A stretch of DNA of 64,000 nucleotides from Lobosporangium transversale (Eukaryota; Mortierellomycota; Mortierellomycetes; Mortierellales; Mortierellaceae), in the NCBI RefSeq assembly GCF_002105155.1, contig NW_019029000.1, positions 310,001 through 374,000 of the forward strand, given 5' to 3'. Every line of letters begins with the position of its first letter. Position 1 is the first letter of the stretch. The notes under the pieces were generated by a model, which did no database searches, was not told the DNA's origin, and was given only the letters and a program-made list of their open reading frames with translations. Positions 1-12,960 of the stretch are shown here, piece by piece. A program made the position numbers and the translations under genes.

Positions 1-447
<447 letters not shown>

Positions 448-1649
448 ATCATCGTCTCTTGATATATAAACTCCTTTCTCTCATCTCTTAAGCTTAAAAA
501 CATATACTCCTCTCCACTTTTTTTTTTGCCATGTTCGACACGATTCTACCCTACTCTTTTTTTTTTGTTCAAACAATGATTTTGTTTGCCATACAATCTA
601 TACAGGCTTACGGAAATAACATACACTTTTTAAACATTTACGCAGAACCTGTTAATATTAATGTTAAATGGATGATGTGTATGATGCCGGTGTGATGGAT
701 GGTTTTATTTGAGATCTGAAATCGGGACATGTGGTACGGATTAGCTTGTTTGGGTATGACTCGATTGTTTACGCGTTTTTTTTTTTTTTTTTTTTTTGCA
801 CGTTTTCATAAAGACGCTTTGACTGAACAAAATTTGTTCAGAGGCAATAAAAGAAAAAGAATCAAGCGGAGGTAGATAATGGGCTCCTTTCCTTAACCCA
901 CATGTGGAGAAAAAGCCTTTCGGTAGGAATGAGGGGAAGCTGTCGCCTTTTTTGAAGCAAAGCTTTTTTATGGTCAAGGAAGTTTTGACATGTGAGACAA
1001 GGTTTTATTTTAAGGGTCTTAACAATTGAAGACTGGTCTACCTCAGATTGTAGGAAAGTGACAATGTTTTTTTTTTTTTTTTTTTTTTTGGTTTTTTGTG
1101 CCGAAAGTTCGTGTCTTTGAACTGTTCCACACACCATGTCAAGAAATCATACCCGGTGTATGTTCATATGCTATGAAGCAGTAAAGAGCTTTCATGGGCC
1201 CGCCCCTCCATCTAGGTATTTTCTTTGGTCTAAAAGATTTGAAAGATTGTGGTTCCCCCGCTTTTACTTTATTCTTGTTATTCTCGCTTCAGTGGGCGCC
1301 CAAAGTGACACTTCTCGGAAGGCGAGTGACAGACAAACAGGATGGATGGGGTTCTGTATTCCATATTTATGCTATTCCCTCCTGTCTTTCATGCTATGGG
1401 GCAATAAGGCAGATCTGAAAAGTAACAGTTATAAAAGCGCTCTCCAAATGATCCCTTTTCTTTTTCTTACCTTATCCTTCTTACTTTTTTATTTTATTTT
1501 TATATTTTATTTTATTTTTTTTGCAAACTAATCGGTTCACGCATTCTCCGCTCCATTCGTTCAATCGTTTCATCAGCTCTCCTGATCATTTGACTCCATT
1601 GCTCTGTTACACTTTGACTTTATTTCGTTGACATTAAAAAAAAAAGAAA
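448..1649. other. Intergenic: ATP2 3' region and acyl-CoA oxidase promoter
   Basis: No supported gene. The stretch holds two T runs (776-797 and 1067-1089). A pyrimidine-rich, ATTTT-repeated segment lies at about 1455-1530, and a short A run sits just before the acyl-CoA oxidase start at 1650. The open frame at 1136-1531 is low-complexity Phe/Leu at its end and resembles no protein I know. Confidence 0.6.
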
Positions 1650-4249
1650 ATGGAGCAAAATTCTTCATCCTCGGCTGTAGCCCGTCTTGCCGCTGTCCAA
1701 AATCATCTCGCTATCCAGCCTTGCTTCCAGCGCTATGCTATCCATAATGACAAGCCAACTGGTCCTGCTGATCTGGCCCGCGAGCGTGCTAATGCTTCAT
1801 TCAAGGTTGAGGATATGACCGAGGTCCTTCTTCGTGGCAAGGAGAACGCTGAAGCTGTTGTATGTATCGTTGATTTTACATTGAGATAGCAGCAGTGCAT
1901 CCAAATTCAAAAGTACATATTGTAATTCTTTTATTCACACTCATGCTTCCCCTTCCCCTATCTATGCTTATATTCGTAACAGGCCGTTGCTTTCCAAATG
2001 GTTCAACGCGACCCTGATCTCCGCATGCGTGACGGCCACCACTACGATTTGACTAGAGCTGAGGATCGTGAGCAGACGATGCGTCAGATTGCTCGTACAG
2101 TCGAGTTGAAGAAAACTATCAAGGATCCTCGTCTCCGCCAGGCCTTATTCATGGCTATGGCTTTCTATTCCGAGTCGTACTCGATGAGGATGTATGTCCA
2201 CGACATGTTGTTCAAGCAAGCCTTGTTGCTCTTTGGAACTGCTGAGCAGCAGGACAAATGGATGGATGACATCGAGAACTGGAGAGTTATCGGATGTTTC
2301 GCAATGGTAAAAAAAAAAAAAAAACTATCCATTTTTAATTTCCGTATGACTGAAACTGGATGATGTTTGTAATTCCTTTTCTTCTATTATTGACGTTGTA
2401 AGGATGGAATTGTCTTTCTGTGTTTAAAAAACTAGACTGAGTTGGGACATTCTTCCAATTTGCGTGGATTGGAGACGACTTCGACATATGATCGTGCCAC
2501 TAACGAGTTTGTGATCCACTCTCCGACTTTGACCGCCACCAAATGGTGGATCGGAATGTCAGGAGAGACTGCTACACACACTGGTAAGAATACTTTGTCG
2601 TCTAGTAATGCTGTGTTACGTACTGCATGCGGGTCTTCTCTTTTGGGTTGTGAAATATTGTGATCTGCGAGTGGGGAAGCGCAATTGTCCCAAAAACCCA
2701 ATAATAAGTAAGGGGAGGGGTTTTGTTGTTTAAAGTGACATCTGAGACTATTTAAATATTTATCATAAATCCTGATGGTGAACATCATATTTTTCCACAT
2801 CCCTTTTGTTACACAGTTGCCATTTGCCAGACTATTGTCGATGGAGAGAACCATGGCATCAACTGGTTCATTGTTCCCCTTCGTGACCCCAAGACTGGCC
2901 GTCTCTTGCCTGGTGTCACCTGTGGTGATATCGGCCACAAATCATCTCGCCAGGGTCTTGACAATGGTTGGATTCAGTTCACTCAGGTTCGCATCCCTCG
3001 TGAGAACATGTTGATGAAGTGGGCTTCCATGAGCCCCGAGGGCGAGTTCACCCCCTCGCCCAATCCTGTCCTGTCCTATGCCACTTTGATTCCTGAGCGT
3101 TTTACCATCCTCACCGGCTCTCAAGTTGTGTTGGCTCAGTCCTTGACGATCGCCATCCGCTATGGAGCTGTTCGTCGTCAGGGTAACCACGATGAGCAGA
3201 TTCTGGATTACCAGACTCACTACACTAGCTTGATGCCCGGAGTCAGCTTCATCTACATGCTAAACATTGTGGACCGTGAGTTGTTCGACAAGTGGGATCA
3301 AGTTGCAGAGTATGCACAGACAGATGCCGGTGCATTCATGCGTGAGATCCCAGATCAACACGGAGTCTCCGCAGGATTCAAGGGTACTCTTGCATGGTAT
3401 GTGACTGAAGTGCTTGAGTCCTGCCGTCGTGCCTGTGGTGGACATGCTTACTCTGCCTACAACTCGATCGCCGGATTGATCGGTGACTACGGAGTAGTGA
3501 CAACTGGAGGCGGAGATAACGTTGTGTTGATGCAGCAATCGGCCCGTTACTTGATCACAACCTTGAAGTGGGCTCAAGAGGGACAGGAGGTCGTTGGATC
3601 TGTCAGCTACTTCAACGAGTACAAGAAGATCTTGTCGCACAACAAGACCACGCTCCAAGATCCCCGTGATCTCTTGAACCATGAGTTTGTGATTGACGTC
3701 TTGACATGGGCCTGCGCTAAGAAGGCAACTGAGTTGGCGGAAAAACTGACAGAGGCAGGCAAGGCCAATTTTGACCAAGCATGGAATGCTAACCAAGTCG
3801 AGCTAGTTCGCCTAGCAGATGTGCATGCATGGAGATACTTCTTGATTTTGTACCAGCGTGGTATTGATCGCGAGAAGAACAAGTCCGTATACCCTATGCT
3901 CCGCAAGATGGGACAATTGATGAGCACGTTTGCTATCCGCAAGCACTTGGATCTGTTCTTGGAGGAAAGCTACTTTGATGGATCGCATGCTAAGCTTGTT
4001 CGTCAATTGTTCTTGGATCAATGCAAGGATCTCCGTAAGGATGCAGTGCCCCTTGTGGATGCTTGGACAATTCCAGACTTTGTTCTCAAGGCACCTATTG
4101 GCAAATATGATGGAAACATTTATCCTGCTTACTTCGCCACCGTCAATGCCGCCCAGAAGTCTTACGACCCCCCTGCATACTGGCACAAGTATGCCGCACC
4201 TTTGGTCAATGCACCTCGCCCTGGCGAGAAGAAGGGATGCCAGTGCTAA
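1650..4249 (+). CDS. POX1: Peroxisomal-type acyl-CoA oxidase
   Basis: Catalyses the first step of peroxisomal beta-oxidation, turning acyl-CoA plus O2 into trans-2-enoyl-CoA plus H2O2, with FAD. Proposed exons are 1650-1859, 1983-2306, 2436-2583 and 2817-4249, giving 704 residues, the usual family length. All joins are GT-AG and keep frame. The FAD/substrate motif reads CFAMTELGHSS across the exon 2/3 join (from about residue 175), then RGLETT. The C-terminal half has the R-R-A-C-G-G-H-A-Y motif. Two oddities stand out. The place where the family normally has the catalytic Glu (aromatic-E-G-D/E-N) reads G-G-G-D-N at 458-462. The protein ends KKGCQC rather than in an SKL-type peroxisomal signal. 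Fungal oxidases often lack SKL and enter by Pex5 piggy-back or internal signals, so peroxisomal location is inferred. The start is the first ATG, in an A-rich leader. Confidence 0.93.
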
Positions 4250-4640
4250 TCAAAAGAATACGTTTTTTTGAAAACTTTAATATGCCCATTGTACAAAGAA
4301 AACAATAAAATTGTAAAGATGAAATACATATTCCTTGTTATATACTTTGTATGATGAGCGCGCTTTACAAGAATTGATCGTAAATCGTGCGGCTCCATCG
4401 TTCATTGGGCTATTCAATGCGCAGTATATGAAAAATTGGGACTGCAGGTGATTGGTGGTCACGGAGAGAGGTAATGGCCGTTGGAGATCCGATGAGAAAA
4501 ACCTAAACCTTTAAATTTCCCTATAAATCTCTCCACACTTTCTGGAAATCACTCTCTCTTTCTTTTTCTCATCTTTCCTATAACCCAAATCCTTCCATAC
4601 AAGAATCTTCAAGTACAATAAATCTGTAACAAAATACTAA

Positions 4641-4674
<34 letters not shown>

Positions 4675-4675
4675 T
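4250..4675. promoter_or_regulatory. Intergenic: short-chain dehydrogenase promoter
   Basis: Contains the acyl-CoA oxidase 3' end (AATAAA at about 4303-4308) and the next promoter. The promoter has a CT-rich block at about 4545-4580 and an (AAT)n array at 4641-4670 that runs almost directly into the start codon at 4676. Confidence 0.5.
4641..4670 (+). repeat. (AAT)n microsatellite in 5' leader
   Basis: About nine AAT units followed by A's, ending six bases before the ATG of the dehydrogenase at 4676. It is probably in the 5' untranslated leader and likely to vary in length between strains. Confidence 0.8.
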
Positions 4676-5889
4676 ATGCCACCATCTTCATCCATGCATA
4701 TTCCTTCCCTCTTTAATGTCAAGGACAAAGTCGTTCTCGTCACTGGCGGAAGCCGTGGGTAAGTGAAGGGATATTCAAAATGAGGGAAAAAATCATTGAC
4801 AGCCTTAGAACTGACTGATTACGCTCTCCACCCTTTTCCCTTCACACGATATGATGGTATGGTGATATGATGATATGGTGATATGATTGATAATATTTAT
4901 AAATGTCCATTTATTCATTATGTGCATTACATCATTAGAATTGGCTTAATGATCGCGCATGGATTCGTTGCGAATGGAGCCAAGGTATATATCTCTGCTC
5001 GTACCGCTAAGGACTGTGATAAGGTTGCGGAAGACTTGATGAAGTTGGGACCGGGTCAATGTTTCTCCATTCCAGCGGATCTTCAGAGCTTGCAGGAAGT
5101 CCAACATTTGGTTAGAGAAATTTCAAAACGAGAATTAAGTAAGGAAACTAGGTTTATTTTTTATTTTTTTTTTATTTTTTTTTTATTTTTTTTTTATTTT
5201 TTTTTTATCCAGGACCATATAAATAATATATATCTGCTTTACTGTTTTACGATTTGACTTGTCTCTAGAGGTTCATGTCCTTGTCAACAATGCTGGGGCC
5301 AACGTAAGTTTGGCTTATAGCGTTGATATAGATGTCCTTCGTATCCTGATCTCAACCTAATTCTCTTTCTTTTTATTATTATTATTAATAAAAAAAAAAG
5401 TGGGCAGCTCCTATCGAGTCTTATCCGGACAGCGCGTTCGAAAAGGTCATAAACCTCAATCTCAAGCGAGTCTTCTCATTGACTCAAGCCATGCTCCCAC
5501 TTTTATTAGCTACTGCGACGGAGACCCATCCAGCCTCTGTAATCAATATTGGGTCTGTGGATGGAGTTCGTAACCCTATACAGGAGACTTATGCTTATTC
5601 GGCTTCCAAGGCTGCATTGCATCAAATGACAAAGGTCATGGCGGGCCATTTGGGCTCTAAACATATCACTGTGAATGCTATTGCTCCAGGGCCGTTCGAG
5701 AGTAAGATGATGGCAGCGACCCTGCAAAATTCAAAGGATGAGATTGTACGCGGTATTCCCTTGGGAAGGATTGGCCAACCAGAGGATTTAGCTGCTACCG
5801 CTATCTATTTGGCTTCCAGAGCTGGGGCATACACTACTGGAGCCATCATTCCTGTCGACGGTGGTCTGTTGGTTAAGCCTAGAGGTTAA
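4676..5889 (+). CDS. Short-chain dehydrogenase/reductase, RhlG-like
   Basis: Classical NAD(P)-dependent SDR of 268 residues. Exons are 4676-4758, 4939-5138, 5269-5303 and 5401-5889; every join preserves frame and an SDR motif. The cofactor loop T-G-G-S-R-G-I-G is at residues 23-30 (split by intron 1). N-N-A-G is at 101-104, the active-site Ser at about 158 (NIGSVDG), and Y-x3-K at Tyr172/Lys176 (YAYSASKAAL). A PVDGG signature lies near the end. The overall pattern, including PIESYP, the VDGVRNP loop after Ser and the GPFESKMM region, is that of the RhlG/3-oxoacyl reductase-like group found in fungi. The true substrate is not predictable from sequence. Intron 2 contains a repeated T-run/ATTTT array. 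The intron 3 acceptor is preceded by A's rather than pyrimidines. Confidence 0.88.
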
Positions 5890-6071
5890 ATTAAAATGTA
5901 TTAAAAGAAGGCCAAAATAAATATTAACATCGCAATAAGCAGCAAGGATATGTCAAGCCAATCAAAACGGCAAAGTCCTTAGAACTGGATTGGGTTTGAG
6001 CCATAAAGGAGAAAGGGTTCTCGTAATGGTAATTGAAGTCCGGACATTCCCAGCTATTACGATGATAGGAT

Positions 6072-6103
<32 letters not shown>

Positions 6104-6379
6104 ACACACACATGTAATAGAACAAAAGGAGCCAGCCTCTGTGTCTGTGTCTGTACGTGAAGCCAATGGAACATTGCCTATTAATGACATTTTATATCAA
6201 TCCACACAAAAATAAGCTTGTGCCTTAAAAAAGGACTTGTACAAAAGAAAAGTCATAGTGGTTACGCTTGTCAAACAAGTATACATTTCTTTTGAATCTA
6301 TTGCATGTGCATATTTATTTTATTTATTTTTGTTTACAATAATTTGATGCCTTATTAAATGTATGAATAGGAAGGTGCT

Positions 6380-6408
<29 letters not shown>
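5890..6408. other. Intergenic between convergent genes, with A/T runs
   Basis: This is the shared 3' region of the dehydrogenase (+) and AP-2 alpha (-). It holds an A run of about 30 followed by (CA)n at 6073-6111. A T run at 6382-6410 reads as A's directly behind the AP-2 alpha stop codon on the minus strand. No gene seen. Confidence 0.7.
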
Positions 6409-6413
<5 letters not shown>

Positions 6414-9400
6414 GCAGAGCTAATTGTAAAAGCTCTTTCAACTGCTTGGACACAATATCTGAGGTCGTTCTGACTGTCAGACGATACATCTAGTAATGAT
6501 AATAATAATAACAAAGATGTAAGACGAGGTGTATATCCATATAGTGAAGTTAAAATAAAAAATTGGGAAAAATGTTCAAAAAGGTTATTTATCAACTTAC
6601 ATCTGTCTCGCGATTAGGTTCTAGACGCACAAGACATCCGACTTTGCCACTCAGCGAAGTGTTGTAGACGCCAGTGGCAACAAAATTGCCGGGCTTAGGA
6701 TCGACATTGTCACAAACACCTAACCGATTGCTAACAATGATAGAACGGGCCTTTTCCAGATTGATCTTCTCAGACGATTTGAAAACAACTTGTACCTCTC
6801 GTGGTGAGCCACCAATTTGTTTCCAGCGTGCAAAAAAGTCTGCGCTGGAGAGTTGGATAGGCTCAATAAATCGCGAAAGTGTAACAGGCAACTTGAGGTA
6901 AATACTCTGAATGGAGCCTGCTTGATACGAGATACGGATGAGTGGTACCTCTGTAACGATCTGCTGGCACTCCAAGCTGTAGAGCTGCTGAATTTGAGTC
7001 GAGGGTCCAATTGAAGTAGCCAGTGTATGTGAGCTGGCGATAACTAGACCTTCTGGTGCCTCCACCGTAACTGAGAAGGAGTTGAGTTGAGTATGTGTCT
7101 TATTGCCAAAGTACATGGCCAGACGGCCCAAATGCCCATGATATTCAGACTTGACACCAATCTGCAGAATGCTGTCCTCGTACAATACGCCATCAGCACC
7201 ATCCCGTAGACGGTTGTACCAGATTTCATATCCAGGAGCCAATTGATCCTTCCAAGCCAATCCAGGCTTTGAGGCTGCATTTGTCTGTGAGGCGGGGTTT
7301 GATGATCCATTGGCGGTCGGTTTTCCTTCCTCATCCTTAGTACCAGCAGAAGAGCTAATATTAGTATTGTTCATCCCTGACACTAGGTCATCCACAGATG
7401 TGCTCTCGTTCTTTTCTCTGCTAGCAGCAATTAAGTTTGCGGGGGTCTTCTCGTTCGAATCCTTGCCACCAATGTTCCAAGTTCTCTTGTCTTCGGTCTG
7501 GTTAGTCTTCTCATTGAGTCGAGAGAGCAATGCAGACTCACGTTCTGGGAATTGTGGCATTTCCTCACAGACCGTCTGAAGGAGATCATCTGTGGGCATG
7601 GTAGCAATGGCCATGTATTCACACGCACGCTGCTGCAGCTCTGCATCCAGAACATGGCGGTATTGGTTAAAGACTGCCAAAATAGCGCCCTTAATTTCTG
7701 GGAACAAGTTGACAAACTTGATATATGTTGAAAGCAATAATGCCCGGGTTCCTAGCGAGCACAGTCCGAATCGAGCATGAAGCGTGTTGAATTGTTCGAT
7801 TGGTGATGCTCCTGGGATATTAGCAATTAAATGTCCGTATTCTCCCAAGATATAACCTCCAACCTTAAGCATATTCTCGTGACAGTGTGGCGAGCTCATA
7901 TAATGCAATACCATTTTGGCAGCATACTCTTGCAGGTTTTCGTGGTTGGTGACAATTTGAACAACTCTGTACCAGACTTCCTCTCCTACATGATCTCCAG
8001 CAGAGCTGATAAGCTGCAGGATGACGTCCACATACCATGAGTGCTCTGTGGCATATTTTTCTGTCATGATGGCAATCTTGAGTACCATCTCCTCACGAAG
8101 TGCGTAATCTGCAATATGGAGATATCGGATCAATTCTGACACGATCGTCTTGGCATTTGAAACATCGCACATACTATAAAGCAAATCCAGGCCACGACGG
8201 CGAACGCTGATATCCTTGTCCCGCAAAGATAAAATAATGGTCTCCTCATGCTTCTTGATCTCATCTAGTTCATCCGTCACTGCCGCCAAATGGGCCATGG
8301 TTTCCAATCCAAGATAACGGACGTTGGTCTCCTTCGACAAGATGAAGCGTGCAAGAATGTTGGTCGCCTGGCGAACAATGTCAGATTCGCAGTCCAAATG
8401 AATTGCCAGATTAATTGCTTCGAATAGAATAGCATTCTGTGCGTTATTATGCTGAACGTTTCTGGGTGTCTCTTGCGAGTTGTTGATGATGGTTTGAAGG
8501 ACGTTATGAAGCATTTCAGCCATGTTGGGATCCTCTGAATGGCAGAAGTTAAAGAAAAAAAAAAGTAAGTATAGCTATTTATCATTCATTATTTCACCGA
8601 TCTCAGATCTATTCTTTGGGCACGAACCTGTTGGAGGGAAATATTGCAAGAGACGAAGAAGCTTGACTTGGAGCCATGGGATTGGGATCTTGTAATATAC
8701 ATAGTCTGCTGAAAAATCTCTTTCCACGATGACCTATAGTTGAAGTAAATGGAAATTATTGTCAGACAAAGATTATCTATTTTTCTCTTTGCGTTAACTA
8801 AGCACTCCCAAACAGTCTTGGTTATCAAAGGCCTACCTTGTGAAGCCGCATGATAGCCTTTGGAACAGCCATCATGAAAGATTCAGGGTATTGTTGTGCA
8901 AGTGCCGTAATAAGACTGGCCACGGAAAGGCACACGCCAAGATCATAGTCGTCAATGATATTCGTAATACGTTCAGCCCAATCAGGCGCCGGAATGACAT
9001 CAGGATGTTTTCTGAAGAGGCGGAGCATTGTCAATGCAGCCTTCTTTTTAACAAAACTCTTGGAGTTACTTTTAATCGTCCATTAAGACAAATTAAAAAT
9101 AGGATAAAATGTGGGAGGCGAAATATATATATATATATATATATAAATGTGAGCACCGTGGAAGATCAGAGCCAAAGATTTCCCTTTGATAACAAATGGT
9201 TTTTTATATGCTTCTAACATGCTCTGATGTTGATCCATTGATTAGTTACTTACGGCGACACTAGAAGACGATGGACATCGCCTGCTAGCGACTCGGCCAT
9301 CTCTCGGCCTCCAATGTTGGCAATAGCATGCAGGGCTAAGCAGTTGTGAATCTCATTGTTATCATCCAGGTCCTTTCGAATAGAATTGACCACTAAGCGG

Positions 9401-10190
9401 ACCAGATCACTATTCTCATGCATCAATAGTGTTATCCCGAGATATCCCTATTAAAACAGAAACGGTCGATTGACAGTTAGCAAATAGGACTTGACGAAAA
9501 GAATGAAGACAGCATTTTTTTTTTTTTTTTTTTTTTTTTCACCCTCTGTGATTAGAATATACAAAAACTAAAGAGTCGAGAAACGAAAGATGATCCTGCA
9601 AAATGATGTCCGAGGCTTACAATCTGCTTTTCACTGTACTTTGTACTTGAGATGAGGTTGACTGCTTCCATGTGTCCAAAGTCAATATCCCATCCTAGGA
9701 TATACATGTACAACAGCTTGCAAACATATTTCTTTTTGTCATAGCCGCTCAGGTTGCCATCTATTATCGCACAACAATGACAATTGGACAAAGGAAACAG
9801 AGCCAGATAGACAATGGTCAGCGATATACCTAGTTTCAAGACAAAAACAAAAGGAAGAAGTAAAGGAATATATATATACCTTTAAACTTTTGGCGGATGT
9901 TGGCCATCTCTTTATTGATTCTCTTTTCCTCGAGTTCGCGGACACGGCCTATTCACACAGATAGCGGGTCGAGAAAGAGAAAGAGAAAAAGGGTACGAGA
10001 GAGAATGTGTAAGAGAGAGATGGTTATTATCGTCTTTTAGTTGGTGCAATGGCATGGCGACCACTTAACATCCTTCCATGTGTATAAATGTATATGTTCC
10101 TGACTCAATTCAAGCTGGGAAGTCATCACTGTTGTATGACTTACAATTGCGAATGTCCGCGATGAAGACAGTTAATCCACGCATAGCCAT
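6409..10190 (-). CDS. AP-2 complex subunit alpha (alpha-adaptin)
   Basis: Large subunit of the AP-2 clathrin adaptor, which binds PtdIns(4,5)P2 and cargo at the plasma membrane during endocytosis. Minus-strand exons: 10190-10145, 9948-9880, 9760-9621, 9447-9254, 9068-8837, 8733-8628, 8534-6601 and 6489-6409, giving 933 residues. All joins are GT-AG and in frame. The N-terminus [14 protein letters not shown] and the following [11 protein letters not shown] and [10 protein letters not shown] match the family start. The HEAT-repeat trunk follows, with [39 protein letters not shown] and [15 protein letters not shown] Ser/Asn-rich hinge lies around residues 640-720, then the two-part ear ending [13 protein letters not shown]. 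Length and domain order are those of a complete alpha subunit. The last exon codes only 26 residues and would be missed by simple open-frame prediction. Confidence 0.95.
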
Positions 10191-11906
10191 GTTGAACTAG
10201 AATAATTGGGTCTCTTTTCCAAGACAGTAATAGAAGATTGGATATGAAGCGACGATGAATGTAAAGAGATTGACCGTTGCAAGGTTGTCTTTTTTCACGT
10301 CAGCAATTGATGACACAGAAAAAAAAGGATTTCCAACAGGGAAATTGAAAGAGAAAGAGAAAGTGTGCTTGAATGGATAAGAAAGTGAGAGAAGGAGAGA
10401 AGGATGGATGGATGGATGGGATGGATGATGAGGGTTGAGAATAGGGAAATGAAAAAGAAAAGATGGTTTAGAAGTAAAACAGAGATGATGGAAAATGGGA
10501 AATTGAATCAGACTGTTCTGCATATTTTCTGAAACTTACTCCTCTCCGCTCATGTTCATTTCAATTATTAAACGCGTTTTTGAGTGGCTGAAGCGTAGCA
10601 GAGTTAAAGAATATGCACCCATCAGATTTCCCCACGCATAGGATGGTATTCATTGTGCACTACATCCCACTAACCGAGTAATAAAGGCAAAAAAACGTCT
10701 TTCTCACCGAATAAGGCCTTGACATACCTTCAAGATTTGATGCGTTCCAATATTCACACTACCAAAGATAAAACACGATTATCCAAGGCAGGAATACCGA
10801 TCCGCATTTTTATAATAGACTACAATAAAAAGAGAAGATAAAAATAAAGGAATCTTTTAAGCGAGAGCACCAGAAAGGATGTGCAAATGATTAAAGATCG
10901 TAGAAGACAGTAAATATTTCCTTTGAAATGGTGATGGTGACACAATAGTCGTCTTGATTGGACTGTGCACTGCATGTTCAAGCTAAAAGTGCTTTTGATA
11001 ATTTCCGGGATCGACATTAGCTTGTAAATTAATAACATCAGATAGGTAAAAAAGAGTTTTTTAATTTTATTTCAAGGAAAAAATACCATCGATCCAGCTT
11101 GCAAAAAAAAAAAAAAAAGTCGAAGGTCGTTGTCTTTTACGCACTCTTCTTTACTTTTAATAATGTGCCTGCAATTGATCAAGGCTGATGCTGCAATCCT
11201 GCTCTTTTTCTACTTCTCTTGATCTGTACGTGCGATTGCTTTGCTACTGTCGACATCCGTAAGGAGCTTGGCAAATATCGGGTTCACTTATTATTCTAAT
11301 AATATTTACGGCCATGAGTGAGTATAAAATTATCCCACAACTCAAATGATAACGCTGGCGCAGCTGCCTTTATCTTCCTTTCTCTCCTTTTCTCTCCCAA
11401 TAATCATATTAAATATATGAATCCTTACCAATAGCTGGTTATGAAATGATCATATCTAGTCAATACAGAACATATTTTTACTATTGCGAGAAAACAAAGG
11501 GATTGTTTCCGATCGAGTTGGAACCGCGCTTGGAAAGCTTCCTCTCTCCTTCTCTCCTCTCTTCCCCGACATATGGTCATTTGATTTGACAGATGAACTT
11601 ACACCATGATTAAAAGTATTGAAGTATCCTCGATATCAAGTGAGGATCCTACTGGTAATCTCTGTAAAGAATTTAGTCTAAAATATCGGATCAACAACAT
11701 GTGATTCAGAGAGAGCAAGCGGAACAAATTGCAGGAACGCCTTTCTTTTTTTTGAATTTTGGAAAAAACCTTGTAATAAAATATTTAGACTTGGAGTAGC
11801 AAGTTCGTATACTTTTAGCTTTTTTTACTTTTGCAGCGTCAGGGTTGCGGCTGTGTTTGTGCAAGCCCAGAGCAGGCATGCTTAGGTTCTTAGTGTCGTA
11901 TGACGG

Positions 11907-12271
11907 ATGCTGCGTATCTTCCAGGATATCAATGTATATACTTTTGCATTTTATTTTAGCTTTTTCGATCAAGTTGACGACTTAGATTGCGCGTATGTGG
12001 TAATTCATGCTGCGCAGACGGAGTACAATTCAGGATCTAGACATCTTAAAAAAATTGAGGCCCGGGATGGTGGAAATGTGAAACTTCATACTATGAACTA
12101 TTCCGTTATATCCCTTTAGGCGACTATTGCATTACTGCATGGCACTCTTTCCAATCACAATGGATGTAATGTTCGTTTTCAATATTGAACATATAATCAT
12201 TATATCAATGATGCTATTCCCTTCTTTCCTCTTGGTTCCGACCGTGCTGCGGAATTATTCCGTAGAATAAA
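11907..12271 (+). pseudogene. Stop-broken coding relic, family unknown
   Basis: One reading frame stays protein-like for about 120 codons but has two in-frame stops: TAG at 12117-12119 and TGA at 12189-12191. Readable pieces include DDLDCAYVVIHAAQTEYNSG, HLKKIEARDGGNVKLHT, ATIALLHGTLSNHNGCN and NDAIPFFPLGSDRAAELFRR. The last piece ends in a possible splice donor (AAAG|GTATTT). Continuity of frame across both stops argues for recent decay of a real exon rather than chance. I do not recognise the parent family. Confidence 0.35.
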
Positions 12272-12871
12272 AGGTATTTTTCCTTTTCTTTTCTTTTTTA
12301 CATCGCGCAGTTTTTTTTTTTTTTTTTTTTTTTTCCTACCATTTTTTTATTCGACTCCCGAAAAAACACTGGCTTCCTCTTACCTTATCTTGAGGGAGAC
12401 TACGATGGAAGGTATAGTGTCTCTCTAATAACATGTGGTAACGATGCACACTCGGCCATAGGTAATTAAAGATGCGTGCGACTATTGAATTAGGAGGATG
12501 TGACAAATGAACTAATTCAGGCATCGGGGCAGTAGGAGACCCCTTGTTTTTCCTCTCGCGGTCAGGGCTGATCTCAAAACCTTATTTGGCGTTCGATTGA
12601 AATAATGTATGGTGCATGCGCATGTTGACACGGCCTAAAAAAAAAAGATTGTAAGTAACGAAAAGCTCGCCATTGATCGCTTGCGTGTGCGATTGTTTGT
12701 CATTATAGCCATCCTTTGACAGCTTACTTCCGCGATTATGATCAAGGTGCATGGACATGGACAGGCACTGTACATTCTCGCCATACATATAAAAACCCAA
12801 AGAGATAGCATTATTTAATTTTTGTTCTTTGATTTCAACATCATTCCTTTCTCTTCAGCATCATTTCTTTT

Positions 12872-12874
<3 letters not shown>

Positions 12875-12903
<29 letters not shown>
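12875..12903 (+). repeat. T homopolymer in transporter A promoter
   Basis: An uninterrupted run of about 29 T's, 58 bp upstream of the transporter A start codon. It resembles the poly(dA:dT) nucleosome-excluding tracts of fungal promoters; that role is inferred. Confidence 0.8.
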
Positions 12904-12960
12904 CCTTCTTCTCGAGTGCACTTGTAAAGCAAAATCCATCAGTTGCAACAATAATAATAA

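Larger units (their letters stand above)
10191..12960. other. Gene-poor intergenic region
   Basis: Holds the AP-2 alpha promoter, a GGAT-type short repeat (about 10400-10430), several A/T runs and the coding relic at 11907-12271 (listed separately). A 26-29-bp T run at 12875-12903 lies 58 bp before the first transporter's start codon. No intact gene is supported. Confidence 0.6.
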
